DNA of 64,000 nt from Polynucleobacter duraquae (GTDB lineage: Bacteria; Pseudomonadota; Gammaproteobacteria; Burkholderiales; Burkholderiaceae), in the NCBI RefSeq assembly GCF_000973625.1, contig NZ_CP007501.1:1736001-1800000 (forward strand), written 5' to 3'. Shown one piece after another: positions 32,784 through 42,135 of the stretch. The notes beneath the pieces are model-generated. The model searched no databases and was not told where the DNA came from. It saw nothing but the letters and a program-made list of their open reading frames with translations. Made by a program: the position numbers and the translations under genes. The first letter of the stretch is position 1; every line of letters begins with the position of its first letter.

Positions 32784-33995
32784 TTAGTCTTTCGCTCTTT
32801 CAGTTAATACTGCAAAGGCTGGCAAGGTTTTACCTTCTAAGAATTCTAAGAAAGCGCCACCGCCAGTAGAGATGTAATCCACTTGATTTTCAATACCGTA
32901 CTTCGCAATCGCCGCCAAGGTATCACCACCACCAGCAATAGAAAATGCAGGTGAATGGGCAATCGCTGCTGCCAACATCTTAGTGCCACCGCCAAACTGA
33001 TCAATCTCAAATACGCCCAATGGGCCATTCCATACAATCGTGCCAGCGTGAGCCAGCATGGTAGATAAACGTGCTGCAGTCTTGGGACCAATATCCAAAA
33101 TCATATCGTCATCAGCCACTTGATCAGCTGCAACACGATTTGCACGCGCTAATGGAGAGAGCTCGTTTGCAACAACGACATCTTCAGGAATAGGAACATG
33201 CGCACCTCGCTTTTCCATAATGTCCATGATTTCTCGAGCTTCATTAACCAAATCTGGCTCTGCTAATGATTTACCGATTGGCAAACCTTTGGCCAACATA
33301 AAAGTATTTGCAATGCCACCACCCACAATCAACTCATCTACCTTGTCAGCCAATGCTTTAAGAATGGTGAGCTTGGAAGATACTTTTGAGCCCGCCACAA
33401 TTGCGACCAAGGGGCGCTTAGGACTTGCTAGTGCACGACTTAAGGCATCTAACTCCGCTGCCATCAATGGACCCGCGCAAGCAATCGGCGCATATTTGGC
33501 TACGCCATGGGTGGTTGCTTCTGCTCTGTGAGCCGTACCAAAGGCATCATTGACATACACATCGCAAAGTGCGGCAATCTTCTTAGCCAACTCATCATTA
33601 TTCTTTTTCTCGCCCACATTAAGACGGCAATTCTCTAGTAATACCAAATCGCCTGAATTGACTTCAAAATTACCGTCTACCCAATCGCTGATTAAAGGAA
33701 CTTTACGATTCAAAAGTGTGGCAATTCGATCGGCTACCGGAGCCAAACTATCTTCGAGTTTGAATTCACCTTCAGTTGGACGTCCCAAGTGGGAGGTCAC
33801 CATAACCGCTGCACCTGCATCCAAACACATTTGTACTGCCGGCATGGACGCTTTAATGCGAGTGTCTTCCGTGATATTGCCCATATCATCCTGAGGAACA
33901 TTGAGGTCAGCACGGATCAAAACTCGCTTTCCCTTGAGAAGACCTGCAGCAGCTAGTTCACTAAGGCGCTTTACTTTAAAGAGGGTTTCCGGCAT
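32784..33995 (-). CDS. pgk: Phosphoglycerate kinase
   Basis: Makes ATP from 1,3-bisphosphoglycerate. N-terminal [32 protein letters not shown] segment and the hinge/nucleotide region ([30 protein letters not shown]) are all present. I place the start at 33995 ([14 protein letters not shown], 403 aa); the frame continues to 34058 but the 21 added residues are not family-like. Neither start has a clear ribosome site. First gene of the pgk-pyk-fba-purC-purE-purK-sua5 cluster. Confidence 0.96.
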   Translation of the reverse strand: MPETLFKVKRLSELAAAGLLKGKRVLIRADLNVPQDDMGNITEDTRIKASMPAVQMCLDAGAAVMVTSHLGRPTEGEFKLEDSLAPVADRIATLLNRKVPLISDWVDGNFEVNSGDLVLLENCRLNVGEKKNNDELAKKIAALCDVYVNDAFGTAHRAEATTHGVAKYAPIACAGPLMAAELDALSRALASPKRPLVAIVAGSKVSSKLTILKALADKVDELIVGGGIANTFMLAKGLPIGKSLAEPDLVNEAREIMDIMEKRGAHVPIPEDVVVANELSPLARANRVAADQVADDDMILDIGPKTAARLSTMLAHAGTIVWNGPLGVFEIDQFGGGTKMLAAAIAHSPAFSIAGGGDTLAAIAKYGIENQVDYISTGGGAFLEFLEGKTLPAFAVLTERAKD

Positions 33996-34206
33996 GAGAA
34001 TAGGCAAATAGAGTGGTTTAGAGGGAATGCTCCATTCTAAATCGTCCGAGCTTCCCACCCCAAAGGAATTGGGCTGTCAGACTGCCCTGCCTGCTCTACA
34101 ATAAAGGCTTAGGCGTTTTTTAGGTCTGGAGACACCCCAACAGCCTAGAACCCTGTTTTACTGAATTGAATCACCCAATTTATTAAATATTTAAAAGGTA
34201 GAGAAA

Positions 34207-35130
34207 ATGTCGATGTCCGACCGCGATGGCTTTATTTGGTCCGATGGGAAGCTGGTTCCCTGGCGTGAGGCCAATGTTCATGTGCTAACCCACAGTCTTC
34301 ACTACGGAATGGGTGTATTCGAGGGTATTCGTGCCTACAATACCTCCCAAGGCACCGCTATTTTCCGCCTTCCAGAGCACGTTAAGCGTCTATTCAACGG
34401 AACCAAGATTTTCCAGATGAATATGCCTTGGACCCCTGAAGAGATCAGTAAGGGCATTATTGAGGTCGTGAACAGCAATAAGCTGGAATCTTGCTATATC
34501 CGCCCAATTATCTTTATTGGCTCCCAAAAACTAGGTATCTCTCCAAAAGGGAATAGCATTCATACTGCAATTGCCGCCTGGGAATGGGGTGCTTATTTGG
34601 GTGAAGACGGACTTAACAAAGGTATTCGCGTTAAAACCTCCTCATTTACCCGCCACTTTGTGAACTCCTCACTAGTTCGCGCTAAGGCCTCCGGCTACTA
34701 CATTAACTCGATTTTAGCCAACCAAGAAGTAACGGCTAATGGCTACGATGAAGCCCTCTTACTAGATACAGAGGGTTATGTATCCGAAGGTTCTGGCGAG
34801 AATATCTTTATCGTTAATAACGGTATTATTTACACCCCGGATCTGGCCTCTTGTTTAGACGGCATCACTCGTAACTCCATCATCCAAATCGCCAAAGATC
34901 TTGGCTATGAATTGCGTGAGAAGCGTATCACTCGTGATGAAGTGTATTCAGCAGATGAGGCTTTCTTTACTGGTACTGCTGCTGAAGTAACACCTATTCG
35001 TGAGTTAGATGATCGAACCATTGGCGACGGTAAGCGTGGTCCGATTACAGAGCAAGTCCAGAAGACCTACTTTGATGCGGTCTACGGCAGAAGCGATCAA
35101 TACAAGTCTTGGTTAACCTACGTCAAGTAA
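34207..35130 (+). CDS. ilvE: Branched-chain amino acid aminotransferase IlvE
   Basis: PLP enzyme (fold type IV) catalysing the last step of valine, leucine and isoleucine synthesis. The 307-aa product has HVLTHSLHYGMGVFEGIRAY, the Schiff-base lysine in VRAKASGYYINSIL, EGSGENIFIV and FFTGTAAEVTPI. AAAGGTAGAG precedes the ATG at 34207. It diverges from pgk with a 211-base gap and is followed by a small zinc-finger gene after 14 bases. Confidence 0.97.
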   Translation: MSMSDRDGFIWSDGKLVPWREANVHVLTHSLHYGMGVFEGIRAYNTSQGTAIFRLPEHVKRLFNGTKIFQMNMPWTPEEISKGIIEVVNSNKLESCYIRPIIFIGSQKLGISPKGNSIHTAIAAWEWGAYLGEDGLNKGIRVKTSSFTRHFVNSSLVRAKASGYYINSILANQEVTANGYDEALLLDTEGYVSEGSGENIFIVNNGIIYTPDLASCLDGITRNSIIQIAKDLGYELREKRITRDEVYSADEAFFTGTAAEVTPIRELDDRTIGDGKRGPITEQVQKTYFDAVYGRSDQYKSWLTYVK

Positions 35131-35144
35131 TTGGAAATCAGATA

Positions 35145-35336
35145 ATGAGTGAAGCCCAAGTTGTAATGGTTGATGGCAATAAAGACTTACCTTTACATTG
35201 CCCAACCAATAAAACCCCCAGCTGGAATTCGCATCCACGCGTATTTCTTGACGTCGCTAAAACGGGTGACGCTAAGTGCCCTTACTGCGGCACTGAGTAC
35301 AAACTCACTCCCGGTACCGAGCCCCACGGGCACTAA
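35145..35336 (+). CDS. Small zinc-finger (zf-CHCC) protein
   Basis: A 63-aa protein with one C-terminal CHCC-type knuckle: LHCP near residue 19, SHPRVFLDV, then CPYCGTEYKL. This matches the short zf-CHCC family related to a mitochondrial complex I subunit; bacterial function is unknown. The ATG at 35145 is preferred to 35109, which would lie inside ilvE. It follows ilvE closely, an arrangement I recall from related Burkholderiales, then leads to waaF. Confidence 0.88.
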   Translation: MSEAQVVMVDGNKDLPLHCPTNKTPSWNSHPRVFLDVAKTGDAKCPYCGTEYKLTPGTEPHGH

Positions 35337-35381
35337 GCCTAGCAGCACCCTAAAGCGGGGTGCTGTGTCGGGATACCTCAT

Positions 35382-36419
35382 ATGAATCGTATTCTGATCA
35401 TCGCCCCCAACTGGATTGGTGATGCCGTAATGTCACAGCCATTACTAGCGCATCTCAAAGTAATTTACCCGCAGTCACAGATTGATGTTTTAGCAAGCCC
35501 TTGGGTTGCACCGATTTATCGTGCCTGCTCAGAAGTTCATCAAGTCATTGAAGCGCGACTAGAACATAAGCAATTGCAATGGGGCTTACGTAAGCAGCTA
35601 GCAAACCAACTTGAGTTAAATCAATACACCACCTGCTATGTTCTGCCCAATAGTTTGAAGTCTGCCCTTATTCCTTGGCTTGCCAATATTCCATTTCGAA
35701 TTGGCTATCGTGGTGAGATGCGCTTTGGGCTGATTAATCTTGCTCTAGATAATCCGAGCAAAGTGAATCGTCCGCCGATGGCGAATCACTACCTTGCACT
35801 TGCTAACTCCCTAGAGCACTCACAAGAGATTGATACCAACAAACCTGTAGATCCTAAGCTCAATATCTCACCTGCAGCCAAAGAATCAATCAGCGCCAAA
35901 TTACAAGCTGCAGTCATTAATGAAAATTTAATTTATGTACTTTGCCCAGGCGCTGAGTACGGCGCAACAAAACGCTGGCCTGCCGATCACTTCGCCTCTC
36001 TTGCTCAGCAGTTAATTACCAATCAGTCAGATGCTCAGGTGATTATTTTGGGCAGCAAGGGTGATCACGCTTTGGGTGAGCACATTAAGGCTGAAGCAAA
36101 TAATGACTCACGAATATACAACTGGTGCGGTAAGACTTCATTAGACGAAGCAATTGCACTCATTGGGGTGAGCAAGGTACTAGTCAGTAATGACTCGGGC
36201 TTAATGCATATTGGTGCCGCATTAAAAGTACCGCAAGTCGCCATTTTTGGCTCAAGTGATCCACGTCACACTCCACCGCTATCCGAAAAAGCTAAAGTGC
36301 TTTGGCTAAATCTACCTTGTAGCCCCTGCCATAAAAGAGAGTGTCCATTAGGTCACCTTAAATGCTTGAAAGATATTTTGCCCATCACCGTATTAGGCGC
36401 CATTCAAACATCCCATTAA
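35382..36419 (+). CDS. waaF: ADP-heptose:LPS heptosyltransferase II
   Basis: Adds the second heptose to the inner core of LPS. The 345-aa GT-B protein (family 9) begins ILIIAPNWIGDAVMSQPLL, the family signature, and has LCPGAEYGATKRWPADHFA, GKTSLDEAIALI, NDSGLMHIGAALKVP and IFGSSDPRHTPP. Near the C-terminus a CSPCHKRECPLGHLKC segment contains the paired cysteines common in WaaF. It begins 45 bases after the zinc-finger gene. Confidence 0.95.
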   Translation: MNRILIIAPNWIGDAVMSQPLLAHLKVIYPQSQIDVLASPWVAPIYRACSEVHQVIEARLEHKQLQWGLRKQLANQLELNQYTTCYVLPNSLKSALIPWLANIPFRIGYRGEMRFGLINLALDNPSKVNRPPMANHYLALANSLEHSQEIDTNKPVDPKLNISPAAKESISAKLQAAVINENLIYVLCPGAEYGATKRWPADHFASLAQQLITNQSDAQVIILGSKGDHALGEHIKAEANNDSRIYNWCGKTSLDEAIALIGVSKVLVSNDSGLMHIGAALKVPQVAIFGSSDPRHTPPLSEKAKVLWLNLPCSPCHKRECPLGHLKCLKDILPITVLGAIQTSH

Positions 36420-36454
36420 TTTTTGTAGCGCCAAACATCACCAGAAAGTAAGCC

Positions 36455-36889
36455 ATGTCAAAACTAGCCAGACTTTTTCACAACGCCGATGAAGTGGTGG
36501 ATGCTTGGCGTGAGGCCTTAAAAAATCGTGATGTTAAAGGGGCTTTGGCAATCTGGCTAGATGATGATTCGATTACTTGCGTCCTTCCAGAAGGCCAGCG
36601 CCTCAGTGGTCATGCAGAAATTCGGGACGGTCTAGAGCGCCTCTTAGCCAAGCAAGCTCTTTTTTTGGAGCCGATTGCCTGCATTAGTCATTCTGTTTTA
36701 GGGGCAGCGGTCTACGACACTACTGAGGCTGTCCACATCCGACCCGATCAGATTGAAGCAGCATTCTTTCTTAATATCACCTTAGTGCTTCTGCAAGATA
36801 GTCAAGGCTGGCGGATTGCACATCTTCATGCTAGCCACTCCACCGAAGATACGTTTGATGCGCCCTCAACTCCACATGGACTGCATTAA
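36455..36889 (+). CDS. SnoaL/NTF2-like fold protein
   Basis: A 144-aa cytosolic protein of the NTF2/SnoaL cone fold: the N-terminal helix with ADEVVDAWREALKNRDVKGALAIW, then DSITCVLPEGQRLSGHAEIRDGL, and the final strands FFLNITLVL ... GWRIAHLHAS. Members may be enzymes or ligand binders; no specific reaction can be assigned. It follows waaF by 35 bases and precedes another uncharacterised gene, so the three may be co-transcribed. Confidence 0.82.
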   Translation: MSKLARLFHNADEVVDAWREALKNRDVKGALAIWLDDDSITCVLPEGQRLSGHAEIRDGLERLLAKQALFLEPIACISHSVLGAAVYDTTEAVHIRPDQIEAAFFLNITLVLLQDSQGWRIAHLHASHSTEDTFDAPSTPHGLH

Positions 36890-36917
36890 ATAGTAATGTC
36901 ATGTAGATTGACGCCTC

Positions 36918-37532
36918 ATGGATGAGCAAGTTCTTCGGTCGTTAATTAAGTGGCCAAATGTTCCGCACTGCTTTGGCTGGCTAGCTCTTGATCGTCGCGG
37001 TCAATGGCGCATGCGCGATGAATTTGCCCAGGCCAATCAACTACCTGGGAACGTGATTCACCATATAACCCTCAATGAATTTATCTCTAGAAATTATGCG
37101 CACGACTCTTTTGGAAGATTTTTTTTCCAGAATGGTCCTCAACGAGTTTTTGTTACGCTAGATGCCACACCATTCATTGCTAGAATCTTTCCGAGCGAAA
37201 TTGGTCCGCAACTATTAACCCAGTGCGGTACAGAGATAAAACCGCAGGGTGCCCTGAGTGATGAAAAAGGGAATATCTACATCACTGGATTATTTCAACA
37301 ATCACTCTCTGATCAACTCGATGGTGCGGTATTTAATAAAATAGAATCTCTATCCGTCGCGCTATTACACGATCATGATTTAGATCTATTCTCAGATCAG
37401 TCGAAAGTGATGGAAGATGCCTGTAGCTTTAGAGGCTCTTGGCAATGGAAAGGCAATCAACTGCCCATTGAACCAATTCATTCTTCTGAATTAGCGAATC
37501 GCTTTAACTTCATCAAAGCACCAAACAATTAA
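36918..37532 (+). CDS. Conserved betaproteobacterial protein of unknown function
   Basis: A 204-aa soluble protein with the characteristic opening KWPNVPHCFGWLALDRRGQWRMRDEFAQ, written here in part (about residues 12-31), which I recall from a DUF family in Burkholderiales without an assigned role. Other features are a central VTLDATPFIARI and ALSDEKGNIYITG. There is no signal peptide or membrane span. It converges on bepA with no intergenic base. Function cannot be stated. Confidence 0.8.
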   Translation: MDEQVLRSLIKWPNVPHCFGWLALDRRGQWRMRDEFAQANQLPGNVIHHITLNEFISRNYAHDSFGRFFFQNGPQRVFVTLDATPFIARIFPSEIGPQLLTQCGTEIKPQGALSDEKGNIYITGLFQQSLSDQLDGAVFNKIESLSVALLHDHDLDLFSDQSKVMEDACSFRGSWQWKGNQLPIEPIHSSELANRFNFIKAPNN

Positions 37533-39251
37533 TTAGCTAGGCATATTTTTGCCCTGCTCCTTCAATTCGTCTTGATATTCCCTTTGCATTTCACGAAGGC
37601 GTGCATCAATACTGGAGGCTTGATAAAAATCTGCACCGCTAGAAGATCTAGCAATCTTGAGTTGCTCAATGGCTGAAGGCCATGCACCTTCAAGCGCATA
37701 CTTTTCTCCCAGGGCGTAATGGCGCATTGGCACATTTTTAGCCTGATCGTAAGCATTAGAAAGCATGCTCCACCAAACTACCTCATTGGGCTGTAACCTA
37801 GTACGCGCCTTTAACCAAGTAATGGCGTCATTGGTACGACCTAGTTTCAGATATGCATTCATCATCGCCGCTCCAGCAGCATAGGATTGCGGGAAAGCTT
37901 TTAATGTGGCTTGAGCGATTTGCAAAGCCTCATCACCTTTTCCCCTGGCCAATGCTAACTCGGAAGTAGTAATGTCTAAAGACAGACTTTGTCGCAGTAT
38001 GGGTGATCCTGGCGCACTCACGCTATTTGCCAGGTTACGCGCTTGTTGTAGATAGCTTGAAGCCTGATCAAACTTACCTTGTTTTAGAGCGACAAGTGAA
38101 AGCCCATAAAACCCCTCCATTTGTTTGCCAGGGGCTGACTGCTTACTTAAGCTTTCAAAAGTATTTTTTAAGTCATACATCTGACTAGAACTTCCTGATT
38201 GCTCCATACGGGCACGTGCTTTAATGAAATAAAACTCTACTGCAGTAGGCACATTTCTGTTGGCGATATTGCGAGCACGATCTTGCATATCTGCAATACG
38301 GTCCGTGGTTAATGGATGGGTGCGCACATATGACGGCACTCCACTGTCCATAATCCCTGTCGCCTTTTGTAGGCGTTGGAAAAAGCCTGGAGCACCATTG
38401 ACGTCATACCCACTCGCTGCCAGAATCTGAAAGCCAATACGATCAGCCTCGCGCTCGGCATCTCTTGAGTAGGAGAGTTGATTATTCACTGCAACCGCTT
38501 GACCCCCCTGCATCAAACCAGAAGCAGCGCCAGGATTACGTGAGGCAGCTAAAGCGCCTAATAATATTCCAGCAAGGGCAATCATAGTATTAGTAGTTTG
38601 TTTATCCATCTGACGAGCCAAGTGGCGCTGTAAAACGTGGCCAGTCTCATGACCCATGACTGAAGCAACCTCAGAGTCAGTCTCAGCGCTAACCAATAAT
38701 CCCGTATGAAAACCAATAAATCCACCAGGTAATGCAAATGCATTGATACTGCTATCTTTAACGGCGAATACCTCAAAGTTATAGGCACCACTACCCTGCT
38801 CATTAGCACCGCCCAATTGCAGACGTTTTGCTGCCTGCAATAAGCGGCGCTCCATTTGATTTAAATAGTCATAGATCGGCAAATCATTCGAATAATCTGG
38901 ATCAGGACGAATCTGGCGCATGATCATTTCGCCATACTTTTTCTCATCCATGCGACTCAAGCTATCGCCACCAGGATCCCCCATATCCGGGAGAACAAAA
39001 CTGGGTTGGCTTGGTGGTGCATTGCGTGACGGCAGATTTGAGGAGCGAGCATCAGGTGACTGAACCGCTCTACCCAAATTTTGTAAGGCAGCTGACTCAC
39101 CTTGCACGGATACATCACCCGCTACAGAGGAAGGCGCAGGTCCAGCCGCATAGACGAAACCAGCACTTGGCCAAGCCAGGCTCAGAATGAGCTGACTAGC
39201 CAAAATTCGCTTAAATAGCGATGATCTTTGTGATGTCTTTATGACTTGCAT
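37533..39251 (-). CDS. bepA: BepA-like periplasmic M48 metallopeptidase with TPR domain
   Basis: Periplasmic protease/chaperone that helps assemble or degrade outer membrane proteins such as LptD. The product (572 aa from the ATG at 39251) has a signal peptide with a hydrophobic core around residues 18-35, the zinc motif H201-E-T-G-H205, a further glutamate in the [13 protein letters not shown] segment, and several TPR-like helices from about residue 330 onward. The frame stays open to 39302, but that start would overlap moaC. Only 23 bases separate it from the divergent moaC start. Confidence 0.9.
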   Translation of the reverse strand: MQVIKTSQRSSLFKRILASQLILSLAWPSAGFVYAAGPAPSSVAGDVSVQGESAALQNLGRAVQSPDARSSNLPSRNAPPSQPSFVLPDMGDPGGDSLSRMDEKKYGEMIMRQIRPDPDYSNDLPIYDYLNQMERRLLQAAKRLQLGGANEQGSGAYNFEVFAVKDSSINAFALPGGFIGFHTGLLVSAETDSEVASVMGHETGHVLQRHLARQMDKQTTNTMIALAGILLGALAASRNPGAASGLMQGGQAVAVNNQLSYSRDAEREADRIGFQILAASGYDVNGAPGFFQRLQKATGIMDSGVPSYVRTHPLTTDRIADMQDRARNIANRNVPTAVEFYFIKARARMEQSGSSSQMYDLKNTFESLSKQSAPGKQMEGFYGLSLVALKQGKFDQASSYLQQARNLANSVSAPGSPILRQSLSLDITTSELALARGKGDEALQIAQATLKAFPQSYAAGAAMMNAYLKLGRTNDAITWLKARTRLQPNEVVWWSMLSNAYDQAKNVPMRHYALGEKYALEGAWPSAIEQLKIARSSSGADFYQASSIDARLREMQREYQDELKEQGKNMPS

Positions 39252-39274
39252 CCCTATATGGTAAAACTTATCCC

Positions 39275-39748
39275 ATGAACAAACTAACTCATTTTGATGC
39301 AAGCGGCCAAGCCCATATGGTCAATGTTGGTGATAAGCCCAATACCCATCGGATTGCCGTTGCTACAGGCAGAATCTCCATGCTCCCAGAGACTTTTAGC
39401 ATGATTGAAGCAGGTACCCATAAAAAAGGAGATGTTTTGGGCATCGCCCGCATAGCTGGTATTCAGGCATCTAAAAAGACTTCTGACTTGATCCCTCTTT
39501 GCCACCCCTTGGCACTAACCCACGTCAGCTTGGAGTTTGTCCTAAATAAAGATTCTAGTAGCATTACCTGCCAAGTCAGAGCTGAGACCACTGGTCCTAC
39601 TGGTGTAGAAATGGAAGCTCTCACCGCAGTCCAAGTTGCCCTTCTCACAATCTACGATATGGCCAAAGCGGTTGATAGAGGCATGGTGATAGGTGATGTC
39701 CATCTGCTAGAGAAGAGTGGTGGCAAGTCTGGGGAGTGGAGAGCATAA
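39275..39748 (+). CDS. moaC: Cyclic pyranopterin monophosphate synthase MoaC
   Basis: Acts with MoaA to make cyclic pyranopterin monophosphate in molybdenum cofactor synthesis. The 157-aa product has VDVGDK-like [57 protein letters not shown] and the catalytic-lysine region [11 protein letters not shown], ending [13 protein letters not shown] terminator follows. No other moa gene is nearby. Confidence 0.97.
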   Translation: MNKLTHFDASGQAHMVNVGDKPNTHRIAVATGRISMLPETFSMIEAGTHKKGDVLGIARIAGIQASKKTSDLIPLCHPLALTHVSLEFVLNKDSSSITCQVRAETTGPTGVEMEALTAVQVALLTIYDMAKAVDRGMVIGDVHLLEKSGGKSGEWRA

Positions 39749-39773
39749 ATTAATTAGCCACTTGATATAAATG

Positions 39774-39801
39774 ATTAAGCCACCTTAGGGTGGCTTAATT
39801 T
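39774..39801 (+). terminator. Terminator between moaC and the pilin gene
   Basis: Inverted repeat ATTAAGCCACC / GGTGGCTTAAT with a four-base loop, followed by T-rich sequence. It lies between two convergent genes and may serve both directions. Confidence 0.8.
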
Positions 39802-39824
39802 CCTATGTACTCGTAATAACTATC

Positions 39825-40328
39825 TCACTTCGTAATGCGGCACTCTGAAGGAAGTAATTGAGATAGTAGATTGGTTTCGGTGGAACGGCAAGACCATCCG
39901 CCAGCCCAAGTCGATCCCTCCGGCTTGGATAAATCAATTGCCTTGGGAACATTGGCATCTGGGTCATTTGTGGGAATGAGATGTAATGTATTTTTATTTT
40001 CTGGGGCAACATTATTCTGAAAGTCGATGGCAATAGCACCAGATGGCGTTATTTCAATTAACTTCACGCTTCGGGTTGGCACGAAAGTAAACGAACCATG
40101 CGTTGCGTCATCCATTGGCACGGTGCCTCTACTGGCAAAAGCTTCTGTCACAGCAAGCTTTGCGCTTGAAGAGAGATTCATGCCCTCTACGATGCGGCTG
40201 CGAGCAATGTAATCTTGATATTGAGGAACGGCTACTGCCACTAGAATACCGATGATGGCAACTACTACCATCACCTCAATCAAGGTAAATCCGGACTCTT
40301 GTTGCTGATCTTGTGTAGACATATTCAT
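39825..40328 (-). CDS. pilA: Type IV pilin-like protein
   Basis: A 167-aa prepilin. A short leader ends at the type III cleavage site [17 protein letters not shown] with the invariant Glu at mature position 5, followed by the hydrophobic helix that packs the pilus core. The C-terminus has two cysteines (WSC and SEC) that could close the D-region disulfide loop. GGAG lies just before two in-frame ATGs (40328 and 40322); spacing favours the second. No pilus assembly genes are present, so it depends on machinery elsewhere. Whether it is the major or a minor pilin cannot be told. Confidence 0.85.
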   Translation of the reverse strand: MNMSTQDQQQESGFTLIEVMVVVAIIGILVAVAVPQYQDYIARSRIVEGMNLSSSAKLAVTEAFASRGTVPMDDATHGSFTFVPTRSVKLIEITPSGAIAIDFQNNVAPENKNTLHLIPTNDPDANVPKAIDLSKPEGSTWAGGWSCRSTETNLLSQLLPSECRITK

Positions 40329-40395
40329 TAGCTCCTGAGGGTTAAATTCCTCATCATCCAGTCTATACCTAACGCATTCAAGATGTCCAAATGTA

Positions 40396-40426
40396 AGAAA
40401 AGCCGGCTTTCAAGGCCGGCTTTTCT
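40396..40426 (-). terminator. Rho-independent terminator after the TerC-family gene
   Basis: AGAAAAGCCGGC / GCCGGCTTTTCT with a seven-base loop and a T run, just past the stop of the TerC-family gene on the minus strand. Confidence 0.88.
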
Positions 40427-40447
40427 GATTAACGCAAAAGAAAATAA

Positions 40448-41146
40448 TTACGCTTTTTTGCCGCTCCGCTTCACAAGCTCTCCAAGAGCCATGACGCCAA
40501 TAGCACCTACAGCGCCTGCGACCAAACTATAGGCCTCAACTCCAGCACCAAAGTACTTAATCACGCCTGGATCGGAAAGCATCATACCGCCAGCAATCCA
40601 GCCTAGTAAGCCAGCACCAGCCGTAACGATGATTGGAAAACGATCGATTAGATACAAAACGATGCGGCTGCCACCAATGATAAGAGGTACAGAAACTAAT
40701 AAACCGAAAACAATATAGCCAAGCTGATGAGCTTGATCGTCCACTTGACCGGCAGCACCAGCAATTGCTAAAACGTTATCAAGACTCATGACGATATCTG
40801 CAATGATGATGGTCTTGATAGCTGCAAATAACTTATCAGGCGCCTGAAGATCATGACCCTCTTCACCACCTGTGTCCACCATCAACTTGTAACCAATCCA
40901 CAGCAGTGCAATAGCCCCAACAAACTTCAAGAAAGGAATTTGCAGCAAAGTGACTGCGAAGGCAACCAGCACAATACGCAAAATAATTGCACCTGCTGTT
41001 CCCCACAAGATGCCTTTACGACGCTGATTTGGGTGTAAATTTCTGCAAGCTAAAGCAATGACTACTGCGTTATCACCGCCCAATAGAATATCGATCAAGA
41101 TGATCTGCGCAACGACAGACCAATCTAGCATTGTTAAAAACTCCAT
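40448..41146 (-). CDS. TerC-family integral membrane protein (YjbE type)
   Basis: A 232-aa protein with about seven membrane spans. TerC hallmarks are LLGGDNAVVIALA (residues about 20-32) and the repeat-like DIVMSLDNVLAIAGAAG near residue 118, each with an acidic residue inside a helix. Members are linked to manganese efflux and metal loading of exported enzymes. I looked upstream for a yybP-ykoY manganese riboswitch, which often precedes such genes, and did not see it. Monocistronic, with its own terminator. Confidence 0.9.
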   Translation of the reverse strand: MEFLTMLDWSVVAQIILIDILLGGDNAVVIALACRNLHPNQRRKGILWGTAGAIILRIVLVAFAVTLLQIPFLKFVGAIALLWIGYKLMVDTGGEEGHDLQAPDKLFAAIKTIIIADIVMSLDNVLAIAGAAGQVDDQAHQLGYIVFGLLVSVPLIIGGSRIVLYLIDRFPIIVTAGAGLLGWIAGGMMLSDPGVIKYFGAGVEAYSLVAGAVGAIGVMALGELVKRSGKKA

Positions 41147-41188
41147 GTCATCCTCTTATATTTTTATGTTTTAACCACAGGTACTACG

Positions 41189-41216
41189 AAAAAGGATGCG
41201 AATTAGCACCCTTTTC
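41189..41216 (-). terminator. Rho-independent terminator after sucCD
   Basis: On the minus strand AAAGGGTGC pairs with GCATCCTTT (one G-T wobble) around TAATTC, followed by five T. It lies about 12 bases past the sucD stop. Confidence 0.8.
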
Positions 41217-41227
41217 CTTGAACGCAA

Positions 41228-42121
41228 TTACAACATGGCTTTAAGTAATGCTGCCATTTCTGATGGATTTCTTGTTACTTTAAAGCCACATTCTTCCATC
41301 ACAGAAAGTTTTGCATCAGCCGTATCCGCACCACCAGAAATCAATGCACCAGCATGGCCCATACGTTTTCCAGGAGGCGCTGTTACACCTGCGATAAAGC
41401 CAACAATCGGTTTCTTCATGTTGGCCTTACACCAGCGGGCTGCTTCAGCTTCATCTGGACCACCGATTTCGCCAATCATAATAACTGCATCTGTATCTGG
41501 ATCTTCGTTAAACATGCGCATCACATCAATATGCTTTAAACCATTGATTGGGTCGCCACCAATACCTACTGCAGTGGACTGACCTAAACCGATCGCTGTC
41601 AATTGACCAACTGCTTCATACGTCAATGTACCTGAACGGCTTACTACACCAATGCGGCCTTTTTTGTGAATATGGCCAGGCATGATACCGATCTTGATTT
41701 CATCTGGAGTAATAATCCCAGGGCAATTTGGGCCAAGTAATAAAGTCTTCTTGCCGCCGGCAGCTTCTTTTGCATGCATCTTGTTGCGCACTTCCAGCAT
41801 GTCCTTAACAGGAATGCCTTCAGTAATGCAAATTACAAAATCAAGGTCAGCCTCTACAGCCTCCCAAATTGCTGCAGCAGCCCCAGGAGGTGGAACATAA
41901 ATTACGGAAGTGGTGGCACCAGTTTGCTGAGCTGCTTCTTTTACAGTTCCATAAATTGGAATATTAAAAATAGACTCGCCTGCTTTTTTAGGATTAACGC
42001 CAGCAACAAAACAGTTTTTACCGTTTGCGTATTCCTGGCACTTTTCCGTATGGAATTGGCCAGTCTTACCAGTAATACCTTGAGTAATTACTTTAGTATT
42101 TTTATTTACCAAAATAGACAT
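41228..42121 (-). CDS. sucD: Succinate-CoA ligase (ADP-forming) subunit alpha
   Basis: CoA-binding and phosphohistidine-carrying subunit of the TCA-cycle enzyme. The 297-aa product has ITQGITGKTGQFHTEKC, the CoA site GGVNPKK-like VAGVNPKKAGE, GNCPGI-like LLGPNCPGIITP, and the active-site histidine in ...KRMGHAGALISGG. It follows sucC by 14 bases. Confidence 0.97.
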   Translation of the reverse strand: MSILVNKNTKVITQGITGKTGQFHTEKCQEYANGKNCFVAGVNPKKAGESIFNIPIYGTVKEAAQQTGATTSVIYVPPPGAAAAIWEAVEADLDFVICITEGIPVKDMLEVRNKMHAKEAAGGKKTLLLGPNCPGIITPDEIKIGIMPGHIHKKGRIGVVSRSGTLTYEAVGQLTAIGLGQSTAVGIGGDPINGLKHIDVMRMFNEDPDTDAVIMIGEIGGPDEAEAARWCKANMKKPIVGFIAGVTAPPGKRMGHAGALISGGADTADAKLSVMEECGFKVTRNPSEMAALLKAML

Positions 42122-42135
42122 ATTGATTTCCTTGA

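Noticed and set aside
41147..41227. Possible manganese (yybP-ykoY) riboswitch before the TerC-family gene
   Set aside because: The conserved core sequences of that riboswitch are not visible; the hairpin there is better read as the sucCD terminator.
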